The notes: a model not told the origin generated them from the letters alone. Positions 28,408-37,473 are shown, counted from the stretch's first letter. The stretch: 64,000 bases of DNA from Bradyrhizobium betae (GCF_008932115.1 NZ_CP044543.1:2796501-2860500); one strand, 5' to 3'. Program-made: numbers and translations.

Positions 28408-29795
28408 TCACCACGCGTAGCGGACGACGCCCTTGCCGGCGTAGGAGCGGGTGACGTTCGAGAACTCGCCCTCGAAGGTCGCCGCAGCAGACCAGCCGTT
28501 CATCCAGCTCATCTGCACCGATGCCGTGGTCAGCGCGGAATCGCGCGCCTGCGCGGCACCGTTCACGACGAAGGCCGAGCCCGGCAAAGTCTGGAACACT
28601 GCGCCGACGGTACGATCGGGATTGTAGTCATGCGCCCAGGCGAGGCGGCCTCGCAGGGTCATCAGGCCGCCGGCCGCGGCAAACGACCTGTCCGCGCGCA
28701 GGCCGAGCTCGGTGCGGGTGCTGGTGACATCCTTGGCAGCGTAGTTGAGCGCGAAGGTGTTGCTGCCGACCACCGCGAACTCCGAATAGCTCGGCAGGCT
28801 GAACAAGGTGGCCTGCGCCGCGGCATAGGGCGTCAGGCCGATCCACTGCGTGGCATAGCGATAACCGCCTTCGACACGGCCCGAGAGGGCGTTGGCGTTG
28901 AACTGCGCGCGCAGCTGATCGGTGCCGGCCGCCGTGACAATGCGGTTGGTCGTGACGTCCTGCCAGCCATAGGCGAGTGCGGCCGAGATATAGGCCGGTC
29001 CCGCCGTATGGCGCACGAAGGCCCCGGCCTGGAACAGGTCGGAGCGGCCCCAGCCGAGCCCGTTGACGTTGAAGCCGGTGCCGCCGCCGGCCAGCGCGAA
29101 GCCGGCGATCGTCGACGGCGAGAAGCGGTAGTCGAGGCCGACGGCCGTGCCATAGACGTTGCTGCTGGTGCTGTTCGAACCGAGCACGGCACTGCCGTCG
29201 GTGGTCTGCGAGCCGCCATAGCTGGCCGCCCACACATCCCAGCGTTGCTCGAACGTCGCAGCCGGTGCCTTGCGGTAGATCGAGGCAAAGGCATCGCGCG
29301 CATCCTTGCCGCGCGCGCTCTTGCCGGTCGCGGCATAGGCACTCGCGCTGGTGTCGTCGGCGTAAGGCGTCGCACCGGGCGTGCCGCTGCGCCCGGAGCC
29401 GAACACGTCGGTCAACAGGCTCATGAACAGGTTCATTGCGTTGAACGTCGTCTGCTGCGAACCGGTGCCGGACTCGCCGGAGGCTTGAGTCAGGCCGTTG
29501 GGCCCGAGGCCTGCAAATCCGGCCTGCAGGACGCCATTGGCGTTGAAGAAATTCTGAAGCGTCGCGGCAACGTTCTTCTGATTGACGTTGAGGGCGTATT
29601 TCGTCCCGTAGTCGAGTGTGAAATCGAGGAAGACCTCGTTCGATCCGACGGTGGTCGTGCCGATGAGGCCGCCTGGCGCGGCGACGCCGGCAAAATTGCC
29701 GGTGGCAGTCCCGAAAAATTCCATGATCGAGTAGTGCCGCATCACCGTGCTGCCAGGATACAGCGAGACACCGACCGTGCCGTCCAGCGTGACAA
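28408..29795 (-). pseudogene. Autotransporter C-terminal remnant (beta-barrel plus partial passenger), 5' end lost
   Basis: The right-to-left frame encodes a stretch of passenger-like sequence (GTVGVSLYPGSTVM; FLDFTLDYGTKYALNVNQKN). A full autotransporter beta-domain of about 280 residues starts near base 29250 (WDVWAASYGGSQTTDG) and ends in an aromatic residue (VVRYAW), as outer-membrane barrels do. There is no start codon with a signal peptide. Beyond about 29795 the frame runs through the antisense of a LuxR gene fragment and an intergenic repeat. A whole autotransporter usually exceeds 800 residues, so the 5' part is missing. The right boundary is approximate (about 15 bases). Confidence 0.75.
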
Positions 29796-29934
29796 CCGCG
29801 ACATCGCGCAGATTCTGGGCCTCAGCCCGCGCACGGTCGACAAGCATCTGGAGCAGATCTACGCCAAGCTCGGAGTGGAGAACCGGACCGCGGCGGCAGC
29901 GATCGCGACGAATGCGACGCGGCGGAATTCGTAA
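29791..29934 (+). pseudogene. LuxR-family regulator, C-terminal helix-turn-helix fragment
   Basis: From base 29791 the plus strand reads DNRDIAQILGLSPRTVDKHL, then EQIYAKLGVENRTAAAAI, and stops at 29932-29934. This is the second half of a LuxR-type DNA-binding domain, with the recognition helix around SPRTVDKHLEQIYAKLGV. Everything 5' of it (the sensor or receiver part and the first turn of the motif) is absent. Upstream bases belong to the oppositely read autotransporter remnant. No start codon or ribosome-binding site can serve it, so it is a relic. Confidence 0.8.
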
Positions 29935-29978
29935 GCGGTACTGCGAATGAGCTGAGACGCCACCTGCCCAACAAACAG

Positions 29979-30130
29979 TGTCGTCCCGGACAAGCGCAGC
30001 GAAGCGGAGCGCAGATCCGGGATCCATAGCCACAGGGAAACATTTGGCGAAGACTCGGAGTTGCCCGCTCGCCCTATAACCACTCCCTGGGAGTATGGGT
30101 CCCGGGTTCGCTTCGCGCCCCGGGACGACA
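29979..30130. repeat. Dispersed palindromic repeat, family B (copy 4, long form)
   Basis: TGTCGTCCCGGA at the left and CCCCGGGACGACA at the right are inverted. Between them lies a core containing GCGAAGACTCGGAGT, which also occurs, with one change, in the copy at 59224-59377. It lies just beyond the LuxR fragment. Confidence 0.85.
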
Positions 30131-30176
30131 GCGGAAGGTGTCGCGACCGCTATCGCCCCTTACACGAACAACCTCC

Positions 30177-31679
30177 TCACCCGTACACGAACGCCTTGTC
30201 ATCCAGATCCGTCTTCGGGATCTCGTCCTTTTCGGTCCAGTAATCCTGGCTGTGCTGCCATTCCGGCTTGTCGCCGCGCTTGGGCAGCAGGTTCATGTCG
30301 CGCATGATGTAGCCCGGGTTGAAGTTCTCCGGATCGATCCAGGGCAGGATCGGCATGTTGTGGTCTTCGGCGCGGAGCTTGACCTCGACCTTCTTCGCGC
30401 CTTTGGCCTTCATGTGACCGAGCAGACGGCAGACGAAATCCGCGACGAGATCGACACGCAGCGTCCAGCTGGCACGAAAATATCCGAACACCCAGACCAG
30501 GTTCGGCACGCCCGTGAACATCATGCCGCGATAGGTGACGGTGTCGCCGAAGGCGAGCGGCTTGCCGTCGATCTCGAAGGCGATGTCGCCGAGGGCCGAG
30601 AGATTGAAGCCGGTCGCGGTGACGATGACATCGGCCTCGAGCAGCTTGCCGGACTTCAGCTCGATACCGTTTTCGACGAAGCATTCGATTTCGTCGGTGA
30701 CGACGGAAGCCTTGCCGCTGGCGATGCCCTTGAACAGATCGGCATCCGGCACGAAGGCGATGCGCTGCCGCCACGGCCGGTAGGTCGGCGTGAAATGCGT
30801 CTCGACGTCGTAGTCCGGGCCGAGCACCGCGCTGATCTGGCCGATCAGCTCTTTCTTCACTTGCTCTGGCTTGGAGATGCAGAGCTTCGTGAACGCATCC
30901 TGCTCGAACAATATCTTGCGACGGACGATCTCGTGGATCCAGGCCTCGTCGACCTGGAGCCTGCGCAGCTCCTCCGCGATCTCGATGGCGTTACGGCCGA
31001 GACGGAAATAGGTCGGCGAACGCTGCAGCATGGTGACATGCTCGCATTTGTCCGCGATGTTCGGCACCAGCGTCGCCGCCGTCGCGCCCGAGCCGATCAC
31101 GACCACCTTCTTGCCGGCGAGATCGATATCGTCAGGCCAGGTCTGCGGATGGACGATGCGGCCCTTGAAGCGATCGGCGCCCTTCCACTCGGGCGTATAG
31201 CCTTCGGAATGGCGATAATAGCCCTGGCACATCCAGAGGAAATTCGCGGTGAAGGTCTTTGCTTCACCGGTATCGGTCGTTACCGCCTCGATGGTCCAGA
31301 GATTCTGCTCGGTCGACCAGCTCGCGGAATTGATCTTGTGCTTGTAGCGGATGTGCCGGCCGATATCGTTGTCGTCGATCACCTCGTTCATGTAGGCGAG
31401 GATTTCCTCGGCGGTTGCGATCGGCGGCCCCACCCAGGGCTTGAAGCTGTAGCCGAAGGTGTGGAGGTCGCTGTCCGAGCGGATGCCGGGATAGCGATGC
31501 GTGCTCCAGGTGCCGCCGAACGTCGCCTGCGTTTCCAGGATGACGTAACTCGTGCCCGGAAGCTGCTTTTCGATGTGATAGGCACTGCCTATTCCGGAGA
31601 TGCCGGCACCGACGATCAGCACATCGAAATGTTCAGAAGCCTGCTTGGCCGTGGCGTGACTGCGAACAGCGACATTCAT
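30177..31679 (-). CDS. FAD-dependent monooxygenase, Baeyer-Villiger type (EthA-like)
   Basis: A 500-residue flavoprotein that should use NADPH and O2 to oxidise ketones or thioether-like compounds. The FAD dinucleotide fold is LIVGAGISGIG (G24, G26, G29). The fingerprint FKGRIVHPQTWP fits the Baeyer-Villiger pattern FxGxxxHxxxWP, and an NADPH-binding fold follows (VVVIGSGATAATLVPNIA). ATG 31679 (MNVAVRSHA) is the first ATG in frame; the region to 31772 has no ATG. It is transcribed alone, toward a palindromic repeat. The substrate is unknown. Confidence 0.9.
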   Translation of the reverse strand: MNVAVRSHATAKQASEHFDVLIVGAGISGIGSAYHIEKQLPGTSYVILETQATFGGTWSTHRYPGIRSDSDLHTFGYSFKPWVGPPIATAEEILAYMNEVIDDNDIGRHIRYKHKINSASWSTEQNLWTIEAVTTDTGEAKTFTANFLWMCQGYYRHSEGYTPEWKGADRFKGRIVHPQTWPDDIDLAGKKVVVIGSGATAATLVPNIADKCEHVTMLQRSPTYFRLGRNAIEIAEELRRLQVDEAWIHEIVRRKILFEQDAFTKLCISKPEQVKKELIGQISAVLGPDYDVETHFTPTYRPWRQRIAFVPDADLFKGIASGKASVVTDEIECFVENGIELKSGKLLEADVIVTATGFNLSALGDIAFEIDGKPLAFGDTVTYRGMMFTGVPNLVWVFGYFRASWTLRVDLVADFVCRLLGHMKAKGAKKVEVKLRAEDHNMPILPWIDPENFNPGYIMRDMNLLPKRGDKPEWQHSQDYWTEKDEIPKTDLDDKAFVYG

Positions 31680-31804
31680 TGTTGCTTCTATGCCTTGCTT
31701 GTTTTTGTGGCCGTCCTTGATTGGACGACGCGTTTCCTCCGCGACAGGCATCGTCACCCATCGCGCGTCCACTACAAAATGACATAGATCAATTCGCGGT
31801 CAAA

Positions 31805-32563
31805 TCACAGCGCCGCACCCCAGCCCCGCGCGGTCTGCAAGATCCAGTCGCGATAGAGCGTGAGAGGCGTGACACCGGTCAATCCGCCGCAGCCGGCGGC
31901 ACCGTTCGGTCCCGTGGACCAGCTGATGACGCCGACGAGCACGGGGCCGTTCGCCTTGTCCTCGAACACGGGGCCGCCGGAATCGCCGGTACAGGCGCCA
32001 ATTCCGTCGCGAACACCGCTGGTTACGGGATCGACCAGGCGAATTTGCAGCGTGCCCGGCTGCCCCGTGGCAACAAGGCCGGCAACGCGCGTCGTGCCGC
32101 CGCTCTTGCCGTCGCCGCGCACAGTGACGCCAATACCGGCGATGACGAAACGGCTACCGACCTGGATTGGAATATTCGGCGCACCGACCGCGACCGTCGA
32201 TTTTCCCTTGAGTGGAATATCGAGCTGCAGCAGTGCCACATCGGCAGTGGCGCGATGGGCCTGCATCGCCTGCATGTTGAAGCTCGGATGGATCGCGACA
32301 GTGCGAACGTTCAGCAATTGCGGCACACCGTCGGCGCCACGATCGACGATCTTGTAGTCCGCGCCAGGCTGCACGCAGTGAGCGACCGTGAGCACCAGCT
32401 TCGGTGCGATCAGGCTGCCGGTGCAGAAATTACCGCGCGAGCCGACGATGGTGACGATAGCGCGCGCGACGCCATCGGTCTGCGGCGTACCGCCACCGAC
32501 AATGGCGAAAGCGGGCGTGGCGAGCAGCAACGCAGCAATGACGAGAGTTGCAGGCTTCTTCAT
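31805..32563 (-). CDS. Secreted trypsin-like serine protease
   Basis: A 252-residue chymotrypsin-fold protease (family S1). The signal peptide is residues 1-20 (MKKPATLVIAALLLATPAFA). The catalytic triad is His62 (LTVAHC), Asp108 (ADVALLQ) and Ser195 (CTGDSGGP). The mature protein would begin directly at IVGGG, the sequence that in trypsins becomes the activating N-terminus, so no pro-peptide is visible. ATG 32563 gives the cleanest signal peptide; ATG 32587 or 32581 would add a few residues. Neither start has a good ribosome-binding site. It stands alone between the monooxygenase and a divergent HAD gene. Confidence 0.88.
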   Translation of the reverse strand: MKKPATLVIAALLLATPAFAIVGGGTPQTDGVARAIVTIVGSRGNFCTGSLIAPKLVLTVAHCVQPGADYKIVDRGADGVPQLLNVRTVAIHPSFNMQAMQAHRATADVALLQLDIPLKGKSTVAVGAPNIPIQVGSRFVIAGIGVTVRGDGKSGGTTRVAGLVATGQPGTLQIRLVDPVTSGVRDGIGACTGDSGGPVFEDKANGPVLVGVISWSTGPNGAAGCGGLTGVTPLTLYRDWILQTARGWGAAL

Positions 32564-32672
32564 GGGAACACGCTTTGGCATCGGCATCGGTAAGGCGGGT
32601 GATTGCTTCGGACTGGTCCTTGCCGATAGCGCATGCTAGCCCTCTTGGAAAGGAATTGACGAGGGCAGGATA

Positions 32673-33308
32673 GTGGCGATCGAGGCTGTGATCTTTGATT
32701 TTGGCGGCGTGCTGACGAGCTCGCCGTTCGAGGCATTTGCGCGATTCGAAGCGGAGCGCGGCCTGCCCATCGACATCATCCGGCGCACCAATGCCGCCAA
32801 TCATCTGGAAAACGCCTGGGCGAAATTCGAGCGGGCCGAGGTCGATATCGACACCTTCGATCATTTGTTCGCGGAGGAGTCACGCGCACTCGGCGCAGAG
32901 GTGCGCGGCCGCGACGTGCTGCCGCTGCTCCAGGGCGATCTGCGCCCCGCGATGGTCGAAGCGCTGAAGCGCATAAAGGCGCAATTCAGGACCGGCTGCA
33001 TCACCAACAATCTGCCGGCCAACGCGATCGGCAGCATGACAGGTCGCTCGCTCTACGTCGCCGAGGTGATGGTGCTGTTCGACCACGTCATCGAATCCGC
33101 CAAGATCGGCCTGCGCAAGCCTGATCCGCGCATTTACCAGCTGATGGTCGAGACGCTGAAGGTCGATCCGAAGGCTTGCGTCTATCTCGACGACCTCGGC
33201 GTCAACCTGAAGCCCGCGCGCGAGATGGGCATGACTACGATCAAGGTCACGAGCGGCGCCCAGGCCATCGCCGAGCTCGAGGCGGCGACAGGGCTGAAAC
33301 TGGGGTAA
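32673..33308 (+). CDS. HAD-superfamily hydrolase
   Basis: A 211-residue HAD-like protein. Motif I is FDFGGVLTSSP, in which the second aspartate of the usual DxD is replaced by Gly, as in the epoxide-hydrolase N-domain-like branch. Motif II is in GCITNNL, motif III is GLRKPDPRIYQ, and motif IV is VYLDDLGVNL. The start is GTG 32673, with GGCAGGA upstream. The GGVL variant suggests weak or unusual phosphatase chemistry. It diverges from the protease and ends at a family C repeat. Confidence 0.87.
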   Translation: MAIEAVIFDFGGVLTSSPFEAFARFEAERGLPIDIIRRTNAANHLENAWAKFERAEVDIDTFDHLFAEESRALGAEVRGRDVLPLLQGDLRPAMVEALKRIKAQFRTGCITNNLPANAIGSMTGRSLYVAEVMVLFDHVIESAKIGLRKPDPRIYQLMVETLKVDPKACVYLDDLGVNLKPAREMGMTTIKVTSGAQAIAELEAATGLKLG

Positions 33309-33312
33309 CGGC

Positions 33313-33402
33313 AGTAGGGTGGGTTAGCGCAGCGTAACCCACCACGTCTCGTCGATCGCCGAACGTTCTTGGTAGGTTACGGCTTCGCCTAACCCACCCT
33401 AC
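33313..33402. repeat. Dispersed palindromic repeat, family C (copy 3)
   Basis: GTAGGGTGGGTTAGCGCAGC at the left matches the inverted CTAACCCACCCTAC at the right. The right part runs into the last codons of mtnA. It lies between the converging HAD and mtnA genes, where a bidirectional terminator would be expected. Confidence 0.85.
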
Positions 33403-34505
33403 GCTTCTTTCACCGCGATCCGCTCCGGAAAGGCGGCCGCCAGCGAAGCACGATCCGGCTTCAGCACGCCGCGTTCGGTGATGAGGCCGGTAACGAGCCG
33501 CGCCGGGGTCACGTCGAAGGCGTAGTTCGCGACCGGCGAACCTTCCGGCACGATCCTGACCGTCTCGAGCCGTCCATCGGCGGCACGGCCGGTCATGTCG
33601 GTCACTTCCACTCCGCTGCGCTGCTCGATCGGAATGTCGCGAATGCCGTCATCGACGGCGAAGTCGATCGTCGGCGACGGCAGCGCGACGTAGAACGGAA
33701 CGCCATTGTCGTACGCGGCAAGCGCCTTCAAATAGGTGCCGATCTTGTTGCAGACGTCGCCATTGGCCGCGACACGGTCGGTGCCGACGATGGCAAGATC
33801 GACCATACCGTGCTGCATCAAGTGCCCGCCGGTGTTGTCGGGGATCACGGTATGCGGCACGCCGTGATGGCCGAGCTCCCAGGCAGTGAGCGAGGCGCCC
33901 TGGTTGCGCGGGCGGGTCTCGTCGACCCAGACATGGACCTTGATACCGCGCTCATGCGCCAGATAGATCGGCGCCGTCGCGGTGCCCCAGTCGACGGTGG
34001 CGAGCCAGCCGGCGTTGCAATGGGTCAGCAAATTGACGGCCTCGCCCGGCTTCTTCGCTGCGATCGCCTCGATCAGCTTCAGGCCATTGTCGGCGATGCC
34101 GCGGTTGATCGCCACATCCTGTTCCGCGATCTCGTCGGCGCGCACATAGGCGGCCTCTGCCCTTTCCAGAGGGTCAATCGGCGTGAGCGTCGCACGCATT
34201 TCGTCGAGCGCCCATTTCAGATTGATCGCGGTCGGTCGCGCCACGACAAGCGCGTCGTAGGCGCGCTTCAAACCCGCATCCGAGGCATCCTCACGCATCG
34301 CGAGGGCCATGCCGTAAGCGGCGGTGGCGCCGATCAGCGGCGCACCGCGCACCAGCATGTCGCGGATCGCGACCGCTGCGTCCTCGCAGGAGGTCAGGCG
34401 CGCGACGACGAACTCGTGAGGCAGCTTGCGCTGGTCGATCGCGCCGATCGACCAGCCGTCACGCTCGCGCCAGATGCTGCGGAAATGCTTGCCGTCGACC
34501 TTCAT
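33399..34505 (-). CDS. mtnA: S-methyl-5-thioribose-1-phosphate isomerase
   Basis: A 368-residue cytosolic isomerase converting methylthioribose-1-phosphate to methylthioribulose-1-phosphate in methionine salvage. The eIF2B-like fold is recognisable by [47 protein letters not shown] and the catalytic stretch [19 protein letters not shown], holding the conserved Asp. ATG 34505. It lies 18 bases after mtnP in the same direction, so the first two salvage steps are one operon. The later genes of the universal pathway (mtnB, mtnC, mtnD, mtnK) are not in the window. Confidence 0.95.
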   Translation of the reverse strand: MKVDGKHFRSIWRERDGWSIGAIDQRKLPHEFVVARLTSCEDAAVAIRDMLVRGAPLIGATAAYGMALAMREDASDAGLKRAYDALVVARPTAINLKWALDEMRATLTPIDPLERAEAAYVRADEIAEQDVAINRGIADNGLKLIEAIAAKKPGEAVNLLTHCNAGWLATVDWGTATAPIYLAHERGIKVHVWVDETRPRNQGASLTAWELGHHGVPHTVIPDNTGGHLMQHGMVDLAIVGTDRVAANGDVCNKIGTYLKALAAYDNGVPFYVALPSPTIDFAVDDGIRDIPIEQRSGVEVTDMTGRAADGRLETVRIVPEGSPVANYAFDVTPARLVTGLITERGVLKPDRASLAAAFPERIAVKEA

Positions 34506-34523
34506 GGCATTCTGCCTTTCGTC

Positions 34524-35399
34524 TCAACCGCGCAGGATGCGCCCCGCCACCGCATCGAGCTTCTTCAGAAGCTCGGGATCACGCGCCTCGGGCGCCGTGA
34601 TCAGTGCGGTGTCGAGCGCGCGGTCCGAGCCAATCGGGCACGGCTCGTGCTCGCGCGGGAACTCCTTTGCCAGCCGCGCCACCAACGCCTTCGCCTTGTC
34701 GGCGTTTGTGGTCAGCACACGGATGATGTCCTGCACGGTGACGGCGTCGTGATCGGGATGCCAGCAATCGAAATCCGTCACCATCGCGACGGTCGCGTAG
34801 CAAATCTCTGCTTCGCGGGCGAGTTTGGCCTCGGGCATGTTGGTCATGCCGACCACGGAATAGCCCAGCGTTTTGTAGGTCATGCTCTCCGCGTAGGTGG
34901 AGAATTGCGGCCCCTCCATGCAGACATAGGTGCCGCCGCGCGCGATCGCGATGCCTTCGGCTTCGGCGGCCGCCGCGAGATGGATGCGCAGCCGCGGCGA
35001 GACGGGATGCGCCATGGACACATGCGCGACGCAGCCCCGGCCGAAGAACGAGCTTTCGCGCTTGTGGGTGCGGTCGACGAACTGATCGACGAGAACGAAA
35101 GTGCCCGGCGGCATCTCCTCCTTGAACGAACCACAGGCCGACAGCGAGATCAGGTCGGTCACGCCGGCACGCTTCAGGACATCGATATTGGCGCGATAGT
35201 TGATGTCGGAGGGCGACAGCCGGTGGCCCTTGTCATGCCGCGGCAGGAACACGATCGGCAGGCCGGCGATGGATCCGCGGCGCAGGGGCGCCGACGGCTC
35301 ACCCCAGGGGCTTTTGATCACCTCTTCGTGCGCGTCCTCGAGACCCGGCAGATCATAGATGCCGGAGCCGCCGATGATGCCCAATACCGCCTGCGTCAT
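34524..35399 (-). CDS. mtnP: S-methyl-5'-thioadenosine phosphorylase
   Basis: A 291-residue nucleoside phosphorylase that splits methylthioadenosine, a by-product of polyamine and quorum-signal synthesis, into adenine and methylthioribose-1-phosphate. The family signatures are IGGSGIYDLPGLE at the N-terminus, PRHDKGHRLSPSDINYRAN (phosphate binding), and SACGSFKEEMPPG. The base/ribose pocket GGTYVCMEGPQFST and GMTNMPEAKLAREAEICY complete the set. ATG 35399. It is the first gene of the mtnP-mtnA operon. The product feeds directly into MtnA. Confidence 0.95.
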   Translation of the reverse strand: MTQAVLGIIGGSGIYDLPGLEDAHEEVIKSPWGEPSAPLRRGSIAGLPIVFLPRHDKGHRLSPSDINYRANIDVLKRAGVTDLISLSACGSFKEEMPPGTFVLVDQFVDRTHKRESSFFGRGCVAHVSMAHPVSPRLRIHLAAAAEAEGIAIARGGTYVCMEGPQFSTYAESMTYKTLGYSVVGMTNMPEAKLAREAEICYATVAMVTDFDCWHPDHDAVTVQDIIRVLTTNADKAKALVARLAKEFPREHEPCPIGSDRALDTALITAPEARDPELLKKLDAVAGRILRG

Positions 35400-35525
35400 G
35401 CCTGCTCCACCCTGTTCGCCATGTGCGACATGGTTAAGCTATGCCAGCTTTGGGACGGCTTTCCAACGGGGGATGCAGTGGACGGCGTCTCGTGCGCTGC
35501 GGTGAGCGCTCGCTACAAACTCGCT

Positions 35526-35550
35526 GTCGTCCCGGCAAACGCCGGGGACG
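35526..35550. repeat. Short fragment of a family B-type palindrome
   Basis: GTCGTCCCGGC and GCCGGGGACG form a small hairpin resembling one end of the family B repeats. No second end is present, so it appears truncated. It lies between mtnP and the carrier-protein gene. Confidence 0.5.
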
Positions 35551-35565
35551 GAACGGCATCCTTGA

Positions 35566-35838
35566 CTAGGCCGCGGTCGCCGGCTGCAGCTGGGTGGCGA
35601 CCATGCGCTCCAGCGTCTCCACGGATTGGAAATTCTCCGGCGTGATCTCGGACTGCGGAATGGTGAAGTCGAACTCGGCTTCGACGCCCAGCATCAGATT
35701 GACCATGTCCATCGAGGTCAGGCCCGCGTCGACGAGCTTTGCCGAAGGCGTGACATCTGCGGTGAGCGAATTCTGCTCGAGGATGCCCTTCACCAGCTTG
35801 ATGATGCGATTACGCACGTCGGTATCGAAGGCCTGCAT
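35566..35838 (-). CDS. Stand-alone acyl/aminoacyl carrier protein
   Basis: A 90-residue four-helix carrier protein. Ser42 in DAGLTSMDMV is the phosphopantetheine attachment site. The motif is LTSMDM instead of the DSLD(M/L) of the housekeeping AcpP, so this is a specialised carrier. ATG 35838 (MQAFDTDVRN) gives a normal length; the frame upstream is not carrier-like. It diverges from the acyl-CoA dehydrogenase, aa:CP ligase and GNAT genes across 354 bases. Small carriers beside such ligases are their aminoacylation substrate in B. japonicum (family knowledge). That this one is the substrate here is inference. Confidence 0.9.
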   Translation of the reverse strand: MQAFDTDVRNRIIKLVKGILEQNSLTADVTPSAKLVDAGLTSMDMVNLMLGVEAEFDFTIPQSEITPENFQSVETLERMVATQLQPATAA

Positions 35839-36192
35839 CGGCAATTCCCATCTGTCTGTCAAAGGTCGGACCGGTTGTCGGGTACGATGAGCACGACGGG
35901 CCGATCCCGCAATGGGCCGCACCATTACTTCGCGTTTCTTAGTAAACAATGACTCAGATTGTCCGGAATTCGAGCTTCTTCCAGATCCCTAACGCGACAC
36001 CCTGATCTTCGGCGATTCAAACAACCGGGCCTTAACTGTTCATTCGGAATTGCAGATCGTTTACCCTCTATTTCATCGACGAATTTGAATTAAATCCGTA
36101 GCCTCCAATCACAAGCAAGATAGTCGGATGATCGCGAACGGCATCGCAAATGATGCCTGCGGTTTCGAACGACGAAATGGAGGCGGACGAGC
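35839..36192. promoter_or_regulatory. A+T-rich divergent regulatory region of the carrier-protein cluster
   Basis: These 354 non-coding bases separate the leftward carrier gene from the rightward dehydrogenase gene. The stretch from about 35930 to 36130 is clearly richer in A and T than its surroundings. It contains GTTTCTTAGTAAAC and TTGAATTAAAT elements that could serve as promoters or operators. I see no reading frame or RNA gene and no confident -35/-10 assignment. The two sides are probably coregulated. Confidence 0.6.
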
Positions 36193-37407
36193 ATGAACGT
36201 GCGTGAAGCAGTCTTGACTGTCGACGAGGCGCAAGCGAGCCTTCTCGAAGGCCCCTCCTTGATCGAGCGCACCGCGCGCACCGCCACTGTGGCAGCCGCC
36301 GACGCCGACGCGGTCGATCGCGATGCCCGGTTCCCCCACAAGGCTTTCGACGCTGCGCGTGAGCAGAAGCTGCTCGGCGTCATGATCCCCGTCGAGTATG
36401 GCGGCTTCGGCGCTTCGATCCACGACGTCACGGACATCTGCTACACGCTCGGACGCGCCTGCGCCTCCACGGCGATGATCTACGCAATGCACCAGACCAA
36501 GGTCGCCTGTGTCATCAGGCACGGTCATGGCATCCCCTGGATGGAGACCATGATGCGCCGGGTCGCCCGCGACCAGTGGCTGCTGGCCTCCTCGACCACC
36601 GAGGGCCAGAACGGCGGCAACATCCGCGCCAGCGCCGCCGCCGTCGACCACGCCGGCGACACCGTCTCGCTGGTGCGCGACGCCACCGTGATCTCCTACG
36701 GCGCCGAGGCCGACGGCCTCGTCACCATCGCCCGACGCGCCACCGATGCGTCCGCGTCCGATCAGGTGCTGCTGGCGCTCGCCAAGGACGATTATTCGCT
36801 GAAACGGACGCTGGGCTGGGAGACGCTCGGCATGCGCGGCACCTGCTCGACCGGTTTCGAGCTGAAGGTCGACTGCCCCGCCGATCGCGTCTTTCCCGAA
36901 TCCTATGACAAGATCCACGCCCAGACCATGACGCCGTTCGCGCATCTGTGCTGGTCATCCGCCTGGGCCGGCATCGCCGCGGCCGCGGTGACGCGTGCGC
37001 AGGCCTTCATCCGCAAGGCGGCGCGCAGCTCCGGCGGCCAGATGCCGCCGGCCGCGGCGCATTTCACCGCCGCCAAAATGTCGCTGGCCAAGCTGCGCGC
37101 GTTGATTTCGGCCAATCTCGATGCCTTCGCCCGTGCCGAGCATGACGAGCGAGCGCTGAGCTCGCTCGACTTCCAGTCCTCGATCACGCTGTTGAAGGTG
37201 CAGGCCTCCGAGCTCGCGGTCGAAACCGTGATGCACGCGATGCGCACCGCCGGTCTTTCCGGTTACCGCAACGACGGCGAGTTCACCATGGGCCGCCACC
37301 TGCGCGACGTGCTGTCGTCGCCGATCATGATCAACAACGACCGCATCCTGGCCAACGCCGCGACATCGACGCTGATGAGCGGCGTGCCGACGAGCCTTCG
37401 AGACTAG
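36193..37407 (+). CDS. Acyl-CoA dehydrogenase-like flavoprotein of the carrier-protein cluster
   Basis: A 404-residue protein with the acyl-CoA dehydrogenase fold (LGVMIPVEYGGFGASIHDV; LASSTTEGQNGGNIRAS in place of the usual FAD-loop ALTEP motif). In the catalytic loop, where many dehydrogenases read EGT, this one has PIMINNDRI, so the classical glutamate is not there. The usual GGxGY segment is replaced by AGLSGYRNDGEF. ATG 36193 has GGAGG upstream. It is 66 bases before the aa:CP ligase. Related flavoproteins oxidise amino acids held on carrier proteins in some pathways, so an aminoacyl-carrier substrate is plausible but unproven. Confidence 0.85.
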   Translation: MNVREAVLTVDEAQASLLEGPSLIERTARTATVAAADADAVDRDARFPHKAFDAAREQKLLGVMIPVEYGGFGASIHDVTDICYTLGRACASTAMIYAMHQTKVACVIRHGHGIPWMETMMRRVARDQWLLASSTTEGQNGGNIRASAAAVDHAGDTVSLVRDATVISYGAEADGLVTIARRATDASASDQVLLALAKDDYSLKRTLGWETLGMRGTCSTGFELKVDCPADRVFPESYDKIHAQTMTPFAHLCWSSAWAGIAAAAVTRAQAFIRKAARSSGGQMPPAAAHFTAAKMSLAKLRALISANLDAFARAEHDERALSSLDFQSSITLLKVQASELAVETVMHAMRTAGLSGYRNDGEFTMGRHLRDVLSSPIMINNDRILANAATSTLMSGVPTSLRD

Positions 37408-37473
37408 AAAGCCTTCGTGACTGACGTGCCTTTGAGGCCAACAAGAATAATTTCAGATAGCAGGAAGTCGAAC

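Noticed and set aside
28630..29790. Plus-strand frame running through the autotransporter remnant into the LuxR fragment
   Set aside because: Only the last 48 codons (from 29791) read as LuxR; the earlier part is antisense to the beta-barrel.
30177..31679. Suspected variant Baeyer-Villiger motif in the monooxygenase
   Set aside because: FKGRIVHPQTWP fits the standard FxGxxxHxxxWP pattern, so it is not unusual.
30138..31787. 549-codon plus-strand frame opposite the flavin monooxygenase
   Set aside because: Antisense shadow; the monooxygenase has FAD and Baeyer-Villiger motifs.
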